NCBI GenBank assembly: GCA_963713695.1
Contig: CAVQMU010000002.1
Span: forward strand, 434,001-498,000
Reading direction: 5' to 3'
Source: Rhodoblastus sp963713695
GTDB lineage: Bacteria > Pseudomonadota > Alphaproteobacteria > Rhizobiales > Beijerinckiaceae
Length of the DNA: 64,000 bases
Part shown: in pieces, positions 13,542 through 24,655 of the stretch
How positions within the stretch are numbered: the first letter of the stretch is position 1
Layout: the number at the start of each line of letters is the position of its first letter
Made by a program: the position numbers and the translations under genes
Notes under the pieces: model-generated
What the model saw: only the letters and a program-made list of their open reading frames with translations
The model's database searches: none
What the model was told of the DNA's origin: nothing

Positions 13542-13973
13542 TCAGGCGGTGGTTTGTGGCGACGCCGTCGTCGCGAGCGGATCCGCGCCGAAGCGGTTGT
13601 CCCCGACCGTGCCGCGCAGGCAGAAAACGTCGACGAAATACCAGATAGGACCGACGATCGGCACAAGCTGGATCAAGATCCACCAGCCGGATTTGCCGCC
13701 GTCGTGATAGCGCTTGATCGCGACACAGACGCCCGACCAGATCAGGAAGGCGAAGGTTCCGAAGCCGACAATAACATAGGGAACCGCTTTTGGTCCCTCG
13801 ACGTGGTAGCCGCCATCGGCGCCGATTTCGCCGGGGATCACTTGCCACAGCAGGACGATGGCGAGCGATGCGGCCAGTGAAGCGCCCATATAATAAAGCA
13901 GGGAAAGCCATATTTGAGAGCGAGAGATGCGTCCGCCATGGCTCAAGAGAAGTTTTTGCATGGGCCTCGCCAA
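13542..13973 (-). CDS. DUF805 family inner-membrane protein
   Basis: 143 aa with three or four hydrophobic helices and the family pattern GRISRSQIWLS at the start and KRYHDGGKSGWWILI, PIVGPIWYFVDVFCLRGTVGDNRFG towards the end, which match DUF805 membrane proteins. An internal Met at 13961 (MQKLLLSHGG) may be the true start. Function unknown. The roughly 250 bp between this gene and fixX contains only a hairpin after fixX. Confidence 0.75.
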   Translation of the reverse strand: MARPMQKLLLSHGGRISRSQIWLSLLYYMGASLAASLAIVLLWQVIPGEIGADGGYHVEGPKAVPYVIVGFGTFAFLIWSGVCVAIKRYHDGGKSGWWILIQLVPIVGPIWYFVDVFCLRGTVGDNRFGADPLATTASPQTTA

Positions 13974-14164
13974 AAAAATTGGATTTCAGAGGCGTTTAAT
14001 CGATCATGCGCGCGGCGAAATAACAATCGCAAATACGGTTACAGCGTCATATCGCCTGATATTAACGCTTAAAGTGGTGAATTATTATGAGTATTAGCGA
14101 CATTGGGCGTTGAATTGGCTGATTATACTTAACGTGCGTCACGCCCGCCGGGGCCGAAAGCATG

Positions 14165-14196
14165 CGGGCGGCAGACGACAAATCGTCCACCGCCCG
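14165..14196 (-). terminator. Stem-loop downstream of fixX
   Basis: Interrupted inverted repeat CGGGCGG...GACGA / TCGTC...CCGCCCG lying about 30 bp after the fixX stop, with a 4-nt loop and a symmetric CA/CA mismatch. It is a probable end of the fixABCX transcript; the T-tract is short. Confidence 0.45.
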
Positions 14197-14227
14197 TAAA
14201 TAGTCTGTCAATTCCGGAACGAGATCG

Positions 14228-14527
14228 TCAGCCGAACTTGAACAGGATTCCGTAGCCGCCGCGCGGATAATTCCAGGTGATGTCGCCGCTTTCTTCGCAG
14301 AGCACGCGGCAGGTGCCGCATTCGAGGCAACCGTCTGCGGTGAGTTCGACCTGGCCGGTTTCGGCGGTCGAATAGCAGCCGGCCGGGCACAGGTGCGTCA
14401 TGGCCAGCAGGTTCTTCGACGGCTTTTCATGCGGCGTGATTTTTATGTGCGGCTGGCCGGAATCCACCATATAGCGATTCTGGAAAAGCTTTTCTTCGAC
14501 CTTCTGGAATTGCGCTTCGATGCCCAT
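14228..14527 (-). CDS. fixX: Ferredoxin-like protein FixX
   Basis: 99 aa with the FixX signature: LCPAGCY in the middle and the iron-sulfur ligand block CLECGTCRVLC near the C-terminus. In the FixABCX complex it carries electrons from FixC (ETF-quinone oxidoreductase-like) towards a ferredoxin or flavodoxin for nitrogenase. It is the last gene of the fixA-B-C-X operon, 26 bp after fixC. Confidence 0.95.
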   Translation of the reverse strand: MGIEAQFQKVEEKLFQNRYMVDSGQPHIKITPHEKPSKNLLAMTHLCPAGCYSTAETGQVELTADGCLECGTCRVLCEESGDITWNYPRGGYGILFKFG

Positions 14528-14553
14528 GCTGGTTCTCCCTGGTCAAAAGATTG

Positions 14554-15858
14554 TCACCGCCAAGCGCGGGCTAGCCGGATAGCGTCGCCGATCAGTCCGA
14601 AACCGCGCGCCTTGCGGAAATTGCGGACCGTGTCCTTTTCCTTCTCGATCTTCGGCCTGCCGTCGACGCGGACGAAATTCTCCATCGCCTTCGACACGAG
14701 TTGCGGATAGGTCAGGAAGAGGTTTGCAGCCTGCGTATGCAGCAGGGCGGGCATGTCCTTGTGCTTCTTCAGATCCTTCATGACGAAGCTGTCGTCGAGC
14801 ATCCGCTTGTAGAGCGCGAGATTGGCCTTGGTCATCGGATCGCGCCGCGACTTGACCTGGAAGATCGCCTCGCCGGCGAGACGGCCGGAGGTCATGGCGA
14901 GGTTGGAGCCTTCGCGGTGCACGGCGTTGTTGAGCTGTCCCGCGTCGCCGCAGATCACCCAGCCGTCGCCGAACAATTGCGGAACGGCTTTGAAGCCGCC
15001 TTCGGGGATGAGATGGGCGGCATATTCCTTGACCTCGGAGCCGGCGATCAGCGGCGCCACGGAAGGATGCCGCTTGAAAGCTTCGAGCAATTGCGCGGGC
15101 GAAGTTTCGTTTTCGGCGAAGTCCGACACCAGGCAGCCGATGCCGACGGAAATGCTTTCCTTGTTGGTATAGATGAAGCCCATTCCGGCCATGCCGTTCG
15201 AAATGGTTCCCGCGGCTTCGATCACCGCGCCTTCGTCGGCTTTCAGGTTGAAGCGCTGCTCGATGACTTCGGCTGGCAGGAAATGCATTTCCTTGACCGC
15301 CAGCGCGACATGTTCGGCCGCCGGCCGTGGCCGCAGCTCCGAGCGCGTGCCGAGCAATCCGTTGACGCCCTCGGCGAGCACCACGACATCGGCGTGGATG
15401 GGTCCGCCGGAACGGTCGGTGCGGACGCCGACCACCTTGCCATAGGCGTCGTGGATCAGTTCGACCGCGGTCGTTTCACACAGGAGGATCGCGCCCTTCT
15501 CCTGTGCCTGCCGGGCGAACCAGCGGTCGAATTGCGAGCGGATGATTGTGTAGCGGTTCGGCCGCTCTTCGTTGAAATCGTCGGAGCGGTAGTGCATGCC
15601 CGTATGCGCTCTGTCGGTCATGAACCAGAAGCGCTGCTCGATCAGGCGACGCTCCAGCGGCGCCTCGTTGCGAAATTCCGGAATGATCTTCTCGAGCATG
15701 TCGGCATAGAGGATGCCGCCCTGGACGTTTTTCGAGCCGGGATATTCGCCGCGCTCGAGTTGCAGGACTTTCAGGCCGCGCGAGGCCATCGTATAGGCGG
15801 CGGCATTGCCCGCCATGCCGGCCCCGATGACAATTGCGTCGAATTTTTCGTCGATCAT
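14554..15858 (-). CDS. fixC: Electron-transfer flavoprotein:quinone oxidoreductase FixC
   Basis: 434 aa from the ATG at 15858 (GAGG site upstream). The N-terminal FAD-binding motif DAIVIGAGMAGNAAAYTMA is clear, and GDGWVICGDAGQLNNAV near residue 300 is the second FAD motif. FixC accepts electrons from the FixAB flavoprotein. In the bifurcating FixABCX complex it splits electrons between quinone and low-potential ferredoxin. The gene lies 18 bp after fixB in the same operon. Confidence 0.95.
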   Translation of the reverse strand: MIDEKFDAIVIGAGMAGNAAAYTMASRGLKVLQLERGEYPGSKNVQGGILYADMLEKIIPEFRNEAPLERRLIEQRFWFMTDRAHTGMHYRSDDFNEERPNRYTIIRSQFDRWFARQAQEKGAILLCETTAVELIHDAYGKVVGVRTDRSGGPIHADVVVLAEGVNGLLGTRSELRPRPAAEHVALAVKEMHFLPAEVIEQRFNLKADEGAVIEAAGTISNGMAGMGFIYTNKESISVGIGCLVSDFAENETSPAQLLEAFKRHPSVAPLIAGSEVKEYAAHLIPEGGFKAVPQLFGDGWVICGDAGQLNNAVHREGSNLAMTSGRLAGEAIFQVKSRRDPMTKANLALYKRMLDDSFVMKDLKKHKDMPALLHTQAANLFLTYPQLVSKAMENFVRVDGRPKIEKEKDTVRNFRKARGFGLIGDAIRLARAWR

Positions 15859-15876
15859 TGTCTCAATCCTCAGCAA

Positions 15877-16983
15877 TCAGCCGGCGAGCCGGTCTTTGGA
15901 ATGGGGTGAAAGGCGCTGGCGGAACGCCTCGGTCAGCGCGGGCAGGAAGCGGATGGCGTCGGTGACCAGGCCGATATGCGCGAAGTCGAAGATCGGCGCA
16001 TTCTTGTCGGTGTTGATGGCGACAATCATGTCGGCGCCCTCGACGCCGACGCGATGCTGGATCGCCCCGGAAATGCCCGCGGCTATGTAGAGTTTCGGGC
16101 GGATGGTCTTGCCGGTCTGGCCGATCTGGCGGTCCGAAGTCACCCAGCCCTTCTGGATCAGCGGGCGCGAGGCGCCGAATTCCGCGCCGAGCACGGAGGC
16201 GAGATTGCGCACGAGCTGGAAGTTTTCCGGACTCTGCAGTCCCATGCCGCCGGCCACCACCACATCCGCGAAAGACAGGTTGGATTTGTTGGAATCGCGG
16301 TCCGGCATGAAGCTGAGAATCTTGGTGATGATGTCGGATTCGGTCATGTCGATGGCGAAGGGCACGATGCGGCCTTCGCGGCCTTCCTGTCGCGTCGGCA
16401 TCGGCATGACGCGCGGACGCACCGTCGCCATCTGCGGGCGATAGTTCAGCGTGTAGATGGTGCAGAGCAGCGAGCCGCCGAAGGTCGGGCGCGTCGCGGC
16501 GAGCGACTTGTCGTCGTCGACCCGCAATTCCGTGCAGTCGGCGGTGAGCCCGGTGAGAAGCGTGGTGGCGACGGAGCCTGCGAGATCGCGGCCGAGCGTC
16601 GTCGCGCCGAGCAGCAGGATTTCCGGCTTGTGCGCATTGACCAGCTGGGTCAGGCCCTTCGAATAGGGCTCGTTGCGATAGTCAGCGAGGACTGGATTTT
16701 CGACCATGTAGACGACGTCGGCGCCATAGGCGAAGGTTTCCTTCGCGGCGTTCTTGACCTCTTCGCCGGGCGGACCCATCACAACGCCGGCAAGCTCCAC
16801 GCCGAGTTGGTCGGCGAGCTTGCGGCCTTCGCCGAGCAGTTCGAACGACACGGGATGAACGACGCCGCGCTCCATCTCGATGAACACCCAGACATGCTTG
16901 TGGTCGCGGTATTTCTCCGGCAGTTCCTTCTTCATCGTGGCGCGGCTGCCGCCTTGCGGCGCGGCGGGCTTCGGATCGCTCAT
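15877..16983 (-). CDS. fixB: Electron transfer flavoprotein alpha subunit FixB
   Basis: 368 aa. The C-terminal FAD-binding domain of ETF-alpha is recognised from VVAGGMGLQSPENFQLV, GASRPLIQKGWV and LYIAAGISGAIQH. It forms the FixAB heterodimer that takes electrons from NADH and bifurcates them for nitrogen fixation. The N-terminal 20 residues are Ala/Gly/Lys-rich and less conserved. Second gene of the fixABCX operon. Confidence 0.95.
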   Translation of the reverse strand: MSDPKPAAPQGGSRATMKKELPEKYRDHKHVWVFIEMERGVVHPVSFELLGEGRKLADQLGVELAGVVMGPPGEEVKNAAKETFAYGADVVYMVENPVLADYRNEPYSKGLTQLVNAHKPEILLLGATTLGRDLAGSVATTLLTGLTADCTELRVDDDKSLAATRPTFGGSLLCTIYTLNYRPQMATVRPRVMPMPTRQEGREGRIVPFAIDMTESDIITKILSFMPDRDSNKSNLSFADVVVAGGMGLQSPENFQLVRNLASVLGAEFGASRPLIQKGWVTSDRQIGQTGKTIRPKLYIAAGISGAIQHRVGVEGADMIVAINTDKNAPIFDFAHIGLVTDAIRFLPALTEAFRQRLSPHSKDRLAG

Positions 16984-17012
16984 CTTGTTTCCCTCAAAAA
17001 TTTGCGGCGGCG

Positions 17013-17864
17013 TCAGAATCCGGATGCAAGTTTGGCGAGATCGCTTTCAATCGCCGGCGCCTTTGCGAAAATGGCGCCGATCAGCGCTTCGGCGGTTTCG
17101 GCCGGCGTCGGCGCGATTTCCACCTGCGCCGCCTTTTCTGCGCGGGCCGTCGGCGCGAACACGCGCTTGACCACGGTCGGCGAGCCGCGCAGGCCGCACA
17201 ATTGCAGATCCTCGATGCCAGCGTCCTTGGCGTTCCAGGTGACGATTTCAGCGCGGGCGGCGCGCAGTGCGTCATCGATGCGGCCGCGCCGCACGACATT
17301 GGATCCCTCGAGCATGGTGATCATGCAGGGCAGTTTCGATTGAAGGAGCTGCACGCCGCCTTCCGAGCGGCGCTCAAGCGTGATCGAGCGATTTTCGCCG
17401 TCGAGTTCGACGATCGCCGAGACATAAGTGAGCTGCAAAAGGTCGAGGCGCTTGGCGATGCCGGGACCGACCTGCGCGGTGTCGCCGTCAATGGTCTGCT
17501 TGCCCGCGAAGATGATGTCGGGGGTCCCGAAGGTTTCGCCGATCTTTCGTAGCGCCTGGGCGAGCGCATAGGATGTGGCGAGCGTGTCGGAGCCGGCGAA
17601 GAAGCGATCGGTCAGCAGCACGGCGCGGTCTGCGCCGATGGTCAGCGCCTTGCGAAGCGAGTCGGACGCCATGGGCGGTCCCATGGTCAGCACGGTGACC
17701 TCGCCGCCCACCTTGTCGCGCAGGCGCAGCGCCTCTTCGAGCGAGAAGAGATCATAGGGGTTGATGATGGTCGGCACGCCCTGCCGCATGATCGTGTTGG
17801 TGACGGGATGGACGCGGATCTGCGCCGAATCCGGAACCTGTTTGATGCAGACGACAAAATGCAT
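17013..17864 (-). CDS. fixA: Electron transfer flavoprotein beta subunit FixA
   Basis: 283 aa beginning MHFVVCIKQVPDSAQIR, a typical ETF-beta start, so the ATG at 17864 is chosen over the upstream in-frame Met at 17933. The segment FAGKQTIDGDTAQVGPGIA is the conserved nucleotide-binding loop of the family. It pairs with FixB. First gene of the fix operon, preceded by a sigma-54 promoter and a NifA site, so it is expressed with nitrogenase. Confidence 0.95.
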   Translation of the reverse strand: MHFVVCIKQVPDSAQIRVHPVTNTIMRQGVPTIINPYDLFSLEEALRLRDKVGGEVTVLTMGPPMASDSLRKALTIGADRAVLLTDRFFAGSDTLATSYALAQALRKIGETFGTPDIIFAGKQTIDGDTAQVGPGIAKRLDLLQLTYVSAIVELDGENRSITLERRSEGGVQLLQSKLPCMITMLEGSNVVRRGRIDDALRAARAEIVTWNAKDAGIEDLQLCGLRGSPTVVKRVFAPTARAEKAAQVEIAPTPAETAEALIGAIFAKAPAIESDLAKLASGF

Positions 17865-17928
17865 TTTTCGCCTCCGGCGGAACGATCCACAAGTCTGGGG
17901 ATCGAGGACTTTTCGTCGGAAGGGGTGT

Positions 17929-17944
17929 CGCAAGCTCCGTACCA
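17929..17944 (-). promoter_or_regulatory. Sigma-54 promoter of fixABCX
   Basis: TGGTACGGAGCTTGCG on the minus strand fits TGGYACRNNNNTTGC exactly. It lies 65 bp before the fixA start and has a NifA site about 85 bp further upstream. Confidence 0.9.
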
Positions 17945-18029
17945 GTCCGCCGCAGGCTGCTCAATCAGCCAGAAAACAAGGAAAAATGCCAATCTGCCGC
18001 TTTGTCGGACGAAGGCGTCGAAACCATCC

Positions 18030-18045
18030 TGTCGGCATTGCTACA
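18030..18045 (-). promoter_or_regulatory. NifA upstream activator sequence for fixABCX
   Basis: TGT-N10-ACA (TGTAGCAATGCCGACA on the minus strand), a perfect match to the NifA binding consensus, at normal distance from the sigma-54 promoter. Confidence 0.85.
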
Positions 18046-18775
18046 GGAGTGTGCGACCGCAATTGGGAAAAGCCGCCAGATTGTTGGAGCGCGTCAGTTT
18101 GCGTTCTCATCCCTTCGCTCCCGCGCCCGCGCCGCGACTTCCTCGTCTTCGTCCGACGCCAGCCTCGCCGCAAGCTCCGGGGGCGCGCGGTCCGCGACGA
18201 CGAAGCGCACGCGCAGGTCCGGGTCGTCGACGAGTTGGCCAAGCGCTTCCGGCGCGATGCGCTCCGCGGCTTCGCGGCGCACCAGCGGATCCTCGTCGCG
18301 GATCAGCGCATAAAGCCTTTCCCTTGGAAGCCGGCCAGCGACAACGCGGCGGATATTGGCGTCGCCGTCGCCGATCATCATCGGCAGCAGGTTCGGGTCG
18401 AGCCGGCGCGCGACGGTGATCCGCACCTGCTCGTCCACGTCATCGGCCATGGCGACGAGATCGCCGCCCTCCAGCCGGAGGGCGCAGGCGATGCGAACGG
18501 TGCGATCCTTGTCGCGACGCATGTCCTTTACGCGCGCAATGGGCAATCTCAGCGCCGCCATGGCGCGCACTTCCGGTTCGCGATCCTTCATCAGGCGTAT
18601 AATCTGAAAGGGATTGGCGTATTTCGCGGCGAGGGCGCGCACTTCGAAATAGAGGTGGTCGACATAGCCGCCGGCAAGGTCGGGATTGCCGGAGAAAAAT
18701 CGATCGATGCGGCGCGAGCGGCGGTCGCGCACGCATATCCGCCCGAGCACGCAACGGCCGCCGGCGCGCAATTCA

Positions 18776-20881
<2,106 letters not shown>

Positions 20882-20992
20882 GTCCGATGTCTAGATCTAC
20901 GAATGTCCTCGGCGTATTTGTTACAATAAGCCTGCAAAGCTGGCTTGGAAACGTCAAAAAACGAGCAGACGACTTCTCTGCCCGCTCAATTT

Positions 20993-21008
20993 TGTCGCAA
21001 CCTGAACA
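20993..21008 (-). promoter_or_regulatory. NifA upstream activator sequence before nifA
   Basis: TGTTCAGGTTGCGACA (TGT-N10-ACA), 112 bp upstream of the nifA start in the modD-nifA gap. I could not find a convincing GG-N10-GC promoter between it and nifA, so the core promoter may be of another type. Confidence 0.65.
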
Positions 21009-21085
21009 AAAATGTTTCGTTTTTCGAATTCATTCGAAAACTTGGTAAAAATTACGGGAAATCATTGGCTTGCCGTGCAGGGCGT

Positions 21086-21938
21086 TCACGCCTTGCCCGA
21101 CAATCGCACGGATACGTCGCGCGGCGCCGCCGCATAAGGCGCCGAGGTGACGAGAATGTCGGCGCCCGCACGGGCGTAATCGGCTGCGTTGGTCCGGTTG
21201 ATTCCGCCCGCCGCCGCGATCGCCGGCCTCGACCTCAAGGGCGCGAGCAGGCCGATCAGCCGCGCGATCTCGTCCGCGCCAAACTTTTCCGCCTGGATCA
21301 CGTCGAAATCCGGCTTTTGCCGCCGCGAGCGCCTCATCGAGGTCGCGCGCCTCGATCACCAGTTTCTTTTCCGGAGCCTCGCGACGAAGCCGCGCCGCCG
21401 TGCGCTCGAGCGTTTCGTCGGCCAGGAAAGCGCGATGCTCCGGAAAGACCAGAATGGTCTCGGACAGGCCCAGCCGGTGCATGACGGCGCCGCCGGCGCG
21501 TACCGCCGCGGCTGAAAAATCCTTGACGCCGGGCGTGTTTTTTCGCGTGCAGGCGACGCAGATGCCCGGAGCGACGGCGCGGGCGGCATCGAGAATTTCG
21601 CGCGTGCCGGTCGCCACGCCGGACCAGATCTCGATCAAGGTCTGCGCGACTTTCCAGCCGCGCAGCAGGGCGCTTGCCGGTCCTCGCGCTTGCAGGATTT
21701 CATCGCCTGCCGCCAGCGCGTCGCCATCGGCGCGAAAGACGTCGACCCGCGCGCCGGCCATTTCCAGGATCGCCGCCCCCTCTTGCGCCAGCGCCAGCAC
21801 CATGGCGTTGCGGGCGGAGAAATTCATCACGCCAGGCTGTGCGCCGACGCCGAGCAGTTCGGTGGTGAGATCGCCATAGGGCGCGTCATCGAAAAGCAGC
21901 CGCTCCAGTTTTTCGCGCGCGATTGGCGGGGGCATCAA
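21086..21938 (-). CDS. modD: ModD-like (quinolinate phosphoribosyltransferase family) protein, frameshifted
   Basis: About 283 aa of the NadC/ModD fold. N-terminal residues LLFDDAPYGDLTTELLG and central CTRKNTPGVKDFSAAAVRAGGA are typical of ModD, a NadC paralogue linked to molybdate genes. The frame breaks near 21310 at an A4 run; with one A fewer the protein continues KPDFDVIQAEKFGADEI and AIAAAGGINRTNAADYA to a stop at 21086. It lies 20 bp after a YqeB-like gene, and the two share a NifA-dependent promoter. This suggests a role in molybdenum supply or storage under nitrogen fixation. NadC itself is the alternative, but context favours ModD. Confidence 0.8.
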
Positions 21939-21958
21939 TGACCTGCCTTGCTAACGGT

Positions 21959-22828
21959 TCAGACGACCGAGGGCGCCTTGCAGGGCGCGCGCTTGCGGCG
22001 CTTCTGCGCCTGCCGGATCGCCTGCGCCGTCGCATCGGCGATGGCCCGCCCGCGACGGTCGAGGCTGGTCCATTGCGCGCGTCGGCCGCGCGGATCGACC
22101 TCCAGCAATTTGCAGCCGGCCGGAACGAAAACGCCGTCGCGCGCCAGGCCGCGAAGCACGCCGTCGATCGGCGCCAGGATGGATTGTCCATTGATCTTGC
22201 CGAGAGACAGGTCGCGATAGACGCGGGCGCCGATTTCGACCGGCGTGTGCCAGACGCCGTCGGCCGGAGCATAAACGAAACGTTCCTTGCCGACGCCGCC
22301 GAGGGGATTTGGCACGCCGTCGAAGGCGTCGGTGGCGCCGGCCTCGACAATGGCGCCGTTCTTCACCGGGCGCGTCTCGACTGCGATGTCGCAGTTCTCG
22401 CCGACGACGAAATTGGGGCCAAGGCCGACCGCAAGGCCGACGAAATACCGAAAATCCGGGGTTATCAGGCGCTTTTGCATCCGCGCGTCGATCAGCACGG
22501 GAATGCGGCGCAGCGCCAGCAGATCGCTCAATTCGAGGGTCGTCACCGCGACGCAGTTTTCTTCCCCGACGATCTCCGGAATATCCATCGCGGTTTCGGC
22601 GCGAAGTCCTAGAACGCCGTCAATGACCGCGCGATCGTCGAACAGGGCGTCATAGAAGGACATGCCGCGCCGGATCACCGGAGGATAGGGGTCGTGGCTG
22701 AGGATGACGCTGTGGCCCGCCTTGCGCAATTTCACAGCGACGGCGGAAGCGATCTCGTTGGTTCCGAGGATGACGGCGAGCGGTTGTGCGGAGCTGGCGA
22801 AAAAGTCAGCAAATCTAGACGCTCGCAT
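21959..22828 (-). CDS. YqeB/EF2563-type molybdenum hydroxylase accessory protein (XdhC-related)
   Basis: 289 aa. The N-terminal half has a Rossmann-like start (LAVILGTNEIASAVAVKLRKAGHSVILSHD). The centre carries ITPDFRYFVGLAVGLGPNFVVGENCDIAVETR and the C-terminal half has a lipoyl-like segment (VYRDLSLGKINGQSILAPIDGVLRGL). This architecture matches the EF2563/YqeB family, elsewhere linked to selenium-dependent molybdenum hydroxylases. Here it is the first gene of a NifA-driven unit with modD, so it probably serves molybdenum metabolism for nitrogenase. Its exact reaction is unknown. Confidence 0.7.
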   Translation of the reverse strand: MRASRFADFFASSAQPLAVILGTNEIASAVAVKLRKAGHSVILSHDPYPPVIRRGMSFYDALFDDRAVIDGVLGLRAETAMDIPEIVGEENCVAVTTLELSDLLALRRIPVLIDARMQKRLITPDFRYFVGLAVGLGPNFVVGENCDIAVETRPVKNGAIVEAGATDAFDGVPNPLGGVGKERFVYAPADGVWHTPVEIGARVYRDLSLGKINGQSILAPIDGVLRGLARDGVFVPAGCKLLEVDPRGRRAQWTSLDRRGRAIADATAQAIRQAQKRRKRAPCKAPSVV

Positions 22829-22888
22829 CTTCTTGCTCCCTTGATTGCTTTCAATATGTCCGCCGGTTTTTTTATGGCGAACTCTCGA

Positions 22889-22904
22889 AGCAGAAGTCGG
22901 GCCA
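22889..22904 (-). promoter_or_regulatory. Sigma-54 promoter of the yqeB-like/modD unit
   Basis: TGGCCCGACTTCTGCT on the minus strand: GG and GC elements 10 nt apart, one mismatch in TTGC. It lies 61 bp before the gene and 72 bp after a perfect UAS. Confidence 0.75.
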
Positions 22905-22975
22905 AGTCGAAAACGGCGAATTTACGAGGAAAAAAGTGGAAATTCGCTCCAGATGTGTCGAAATCACGCTGCCCC

Positions 22976-22991
22976 TGTTGCTGTCGCAACA
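22976..22991 (-). promoter_or_regulatory. NifA upstream activator sequence for the yqeB-like/modD unit
   Basis: TGTTGCTGTCGCAACA, a perfect TGT-N10-ACA inside a longer perfect palindrome (CCCTGTTGC TGTC GCAACAGGG). Confidence 0.8.
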
Positions 22992-23007
22992 GGGCCTGTC
23001 GGATTTG

Positions 23008-23333
23008 TCAGCCTTGCTTGACGGTTTCGGCCACCGCGACAAAGCCTTCGAACTGTGGCGGTCCAAGATAAAGGCCCTGCGTTTTCGGCGCGCCGGAATG
23101 GGCGCGGCGGAAAGACTCCGAACGTGTCCAGTCCTCGAAATGGCCCTGGCTTTGCCAGATCGTATGCGAGACGAACAGGGTCGACCTCGTCGCTGCTTGC
23201 GCCGCGCAAGCAGATGGAAGACGACAAAGCCGGGCATGGAGGGCAGGTCGCTCTGGCGGTTGCGCCAGACCTCCTCGAATTCTTCCTCGCGTCCGAGCGC
23301 GACGCGGAAGCGGTTCATGGCGATGAAGGTCAT
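23008..23333 (-). CDS. ABM-domain (HmoA/quinol monooxygenase-like) protein, frameshifted
   Basis: About 108 aa when two one-base shifts near 23200-23215 are corrected. The start MTFIAMNRFRVALGREEEFE and later WRNRQSDLPSMPGFVVFHLL, HTIWQSQGHFEDWTRSESF, are the pattern of the dimeric alpha+beta barrel (antibiotic biosynthesis monooxygenase / heme-degrading monooxygenase) family. The substrate is not predictable. It sits at the end of the suf-Rieske gene row on the minus strand. Confidence 0.65.
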
Positions 23334-23360
23334 TGGCTTGCCGATCTAAGCGGTGAACAT

Positions 23361-24117
23361 TCAAGCGCGACGCGCCAGCGAGCGAAGAAAACCCTGGGCG
23401 TCGTCGTTGAGTTCCATATCAACAGCCGGCGCCATTTTCAGCAGCACATTGGCGACAAAGGGCTCGTCATTGCGCGGTTTCGGCCAGCACTTCGCGCAGC
23501 ACCGGCACATTGTCCTCGATATGGTGCAGGAAGGCGACGCCTTTTTCCAGCGTGTCGGCCCATTTGTCGCGCGGTCCAGCGCGCCAGCGGATACATGACC
23601 TCCTGCGCGAAATTGGATTTGCGCGCCTTCTCGAAAAAGCGCAGCCCGGCGCTCCAGTTTTCCTTGGCGCGCATGGGCGGCGGCGGAAGGTCGCCGAGCA
23701 GCATTTTCTGCGCGGCTTGCCCGACATGGTCTTCCAGAGACACGGGCTCGTCGATTTTCGACCTGAAGCTCCACAAGCGCCGAGGCGCCGGGAAAATCCT
23801 TGCCGAAACGCGCGGTCAGGCCTTCCTCGACCCTGTCGACTGCGGTCTTGTCGCCTTTCAGCGCTGATGTCATGCAGAAGGCGAAGAGCGCGTCCTTGGC
23901 GACATGGCCGACGCCGCCGCTTTTCAGTTGTTGCTCGCGTCAAGGCAGGCGTGACGCCATCGGCGGGCGCCTGGACCTCGCCGGCGCGAAGAGCGCTGAT
24001 GAAGGCCGTGATTTCAAGCCAGCCGCCGAAATGGGCGAGAAATGCATCGGGGTCGGCATAGACCACGGCGAGGTTGATGTCCTTCTTGCGCTTCACCAAC
24101 TCGGCCGTATCGGTCAT
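23361..24117 (-). CDS. Conserved-looking protein of unknown function in the suf row, multiply frameshifted
   Basis: A protein of about 250 aa can be pieced together across roughly five frame changes: MTDTAELVKRKKDINLAVVY, then GGVGHVAKDALFAFCMTSAL, KTAVDRVEEGLTARFGKDFP, SLEDHVGQAAQKMLLGDLPP, DKWADTLEKGVAFLHHIEDN, and the end DDAQGFLRSLARRA. Composition and lack of stops argue that it is a real gene. I do not recognise the family; there are no transmembrane segments or metal motifs. It lies between the ABM and Rieske genes, all in the same direction. It may be a broken gene, but assembly errors are likelier. Confidence 0.5.
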
Positions 24118-24144
24118 GCGGGCGTTCCTCTCGTTTCAAGAGAA

Positions 24145-24571
24145 TCAGTCGCCGGTGATCACAACTTCGGGCACGCCGGTCTCGTCGAGGTCGAGGCCGT
24201 CTTCTTCGGCCAACTGGACGCCGGTCACGCAGACGTCGCCGTCATCGACCACGATCCTGATCGGGGTCAGGGCCTTGCCCTGGCAGGGGCCGGAAAAGCT
24301 GTGGCCGGTGTCGATGTCGAATTGCGCGCCATGCTTGCTGCAGACAATGAAATTGCCGGCTTCGTCCATGAATTCGCCGGATTGGGAAGTCGAGACGCTC
24401 GCCCGCATGCGGGCAGGCATTTTCAAAACCGTAGAAATTCGATCCCTTGCGCGAGATGAGGATCGGCCAGCGTTCACCCTCGCCATTCGCGCCGACGCGC
24501 TTCAGCACGAAGCCGCGCGCGTCATGGTCATCGATCTCGAAGGTCCGGCATATTGCGAATAGCTCGTCCAT
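24145..24571 (-). CDS. Rieske [2Fe-2S] protein, frameshifted (nif-associated, copy 1)
   Basis: About 141 aa starting MDELFAICRTFEIDDHDARG. The Rieske ligands are CPHAGERL (C-x-H) and CSKHGAQFD (C-x2-H), on either side of a one-base shift near 24388. The domain ends with GPCQGKALTPIRIVVDDGDV. It is a soluble Rieske ferredoxin-like electron carrier without a membrane anchor, in the suf row downstream of sufT. A second protein of the same design is encoded at 48432-48830. Confidence 0.8.
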
Positions 24572-24655
24572 GAACCTTCTCCTATCTTGGAAAACCAGGG
24601 ATCTTCAAGCGAGGCGGATAGAAGTTCGCTCGAAGAAAATGCGTCGGATCGTGCT

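Noticed and set aside
20890..20985. Sigma-54 promoter directly upstream of nifA
   Set aside because: A TTTGCA is present but no GG lies 10 bases before GC, so the core element is not supported.
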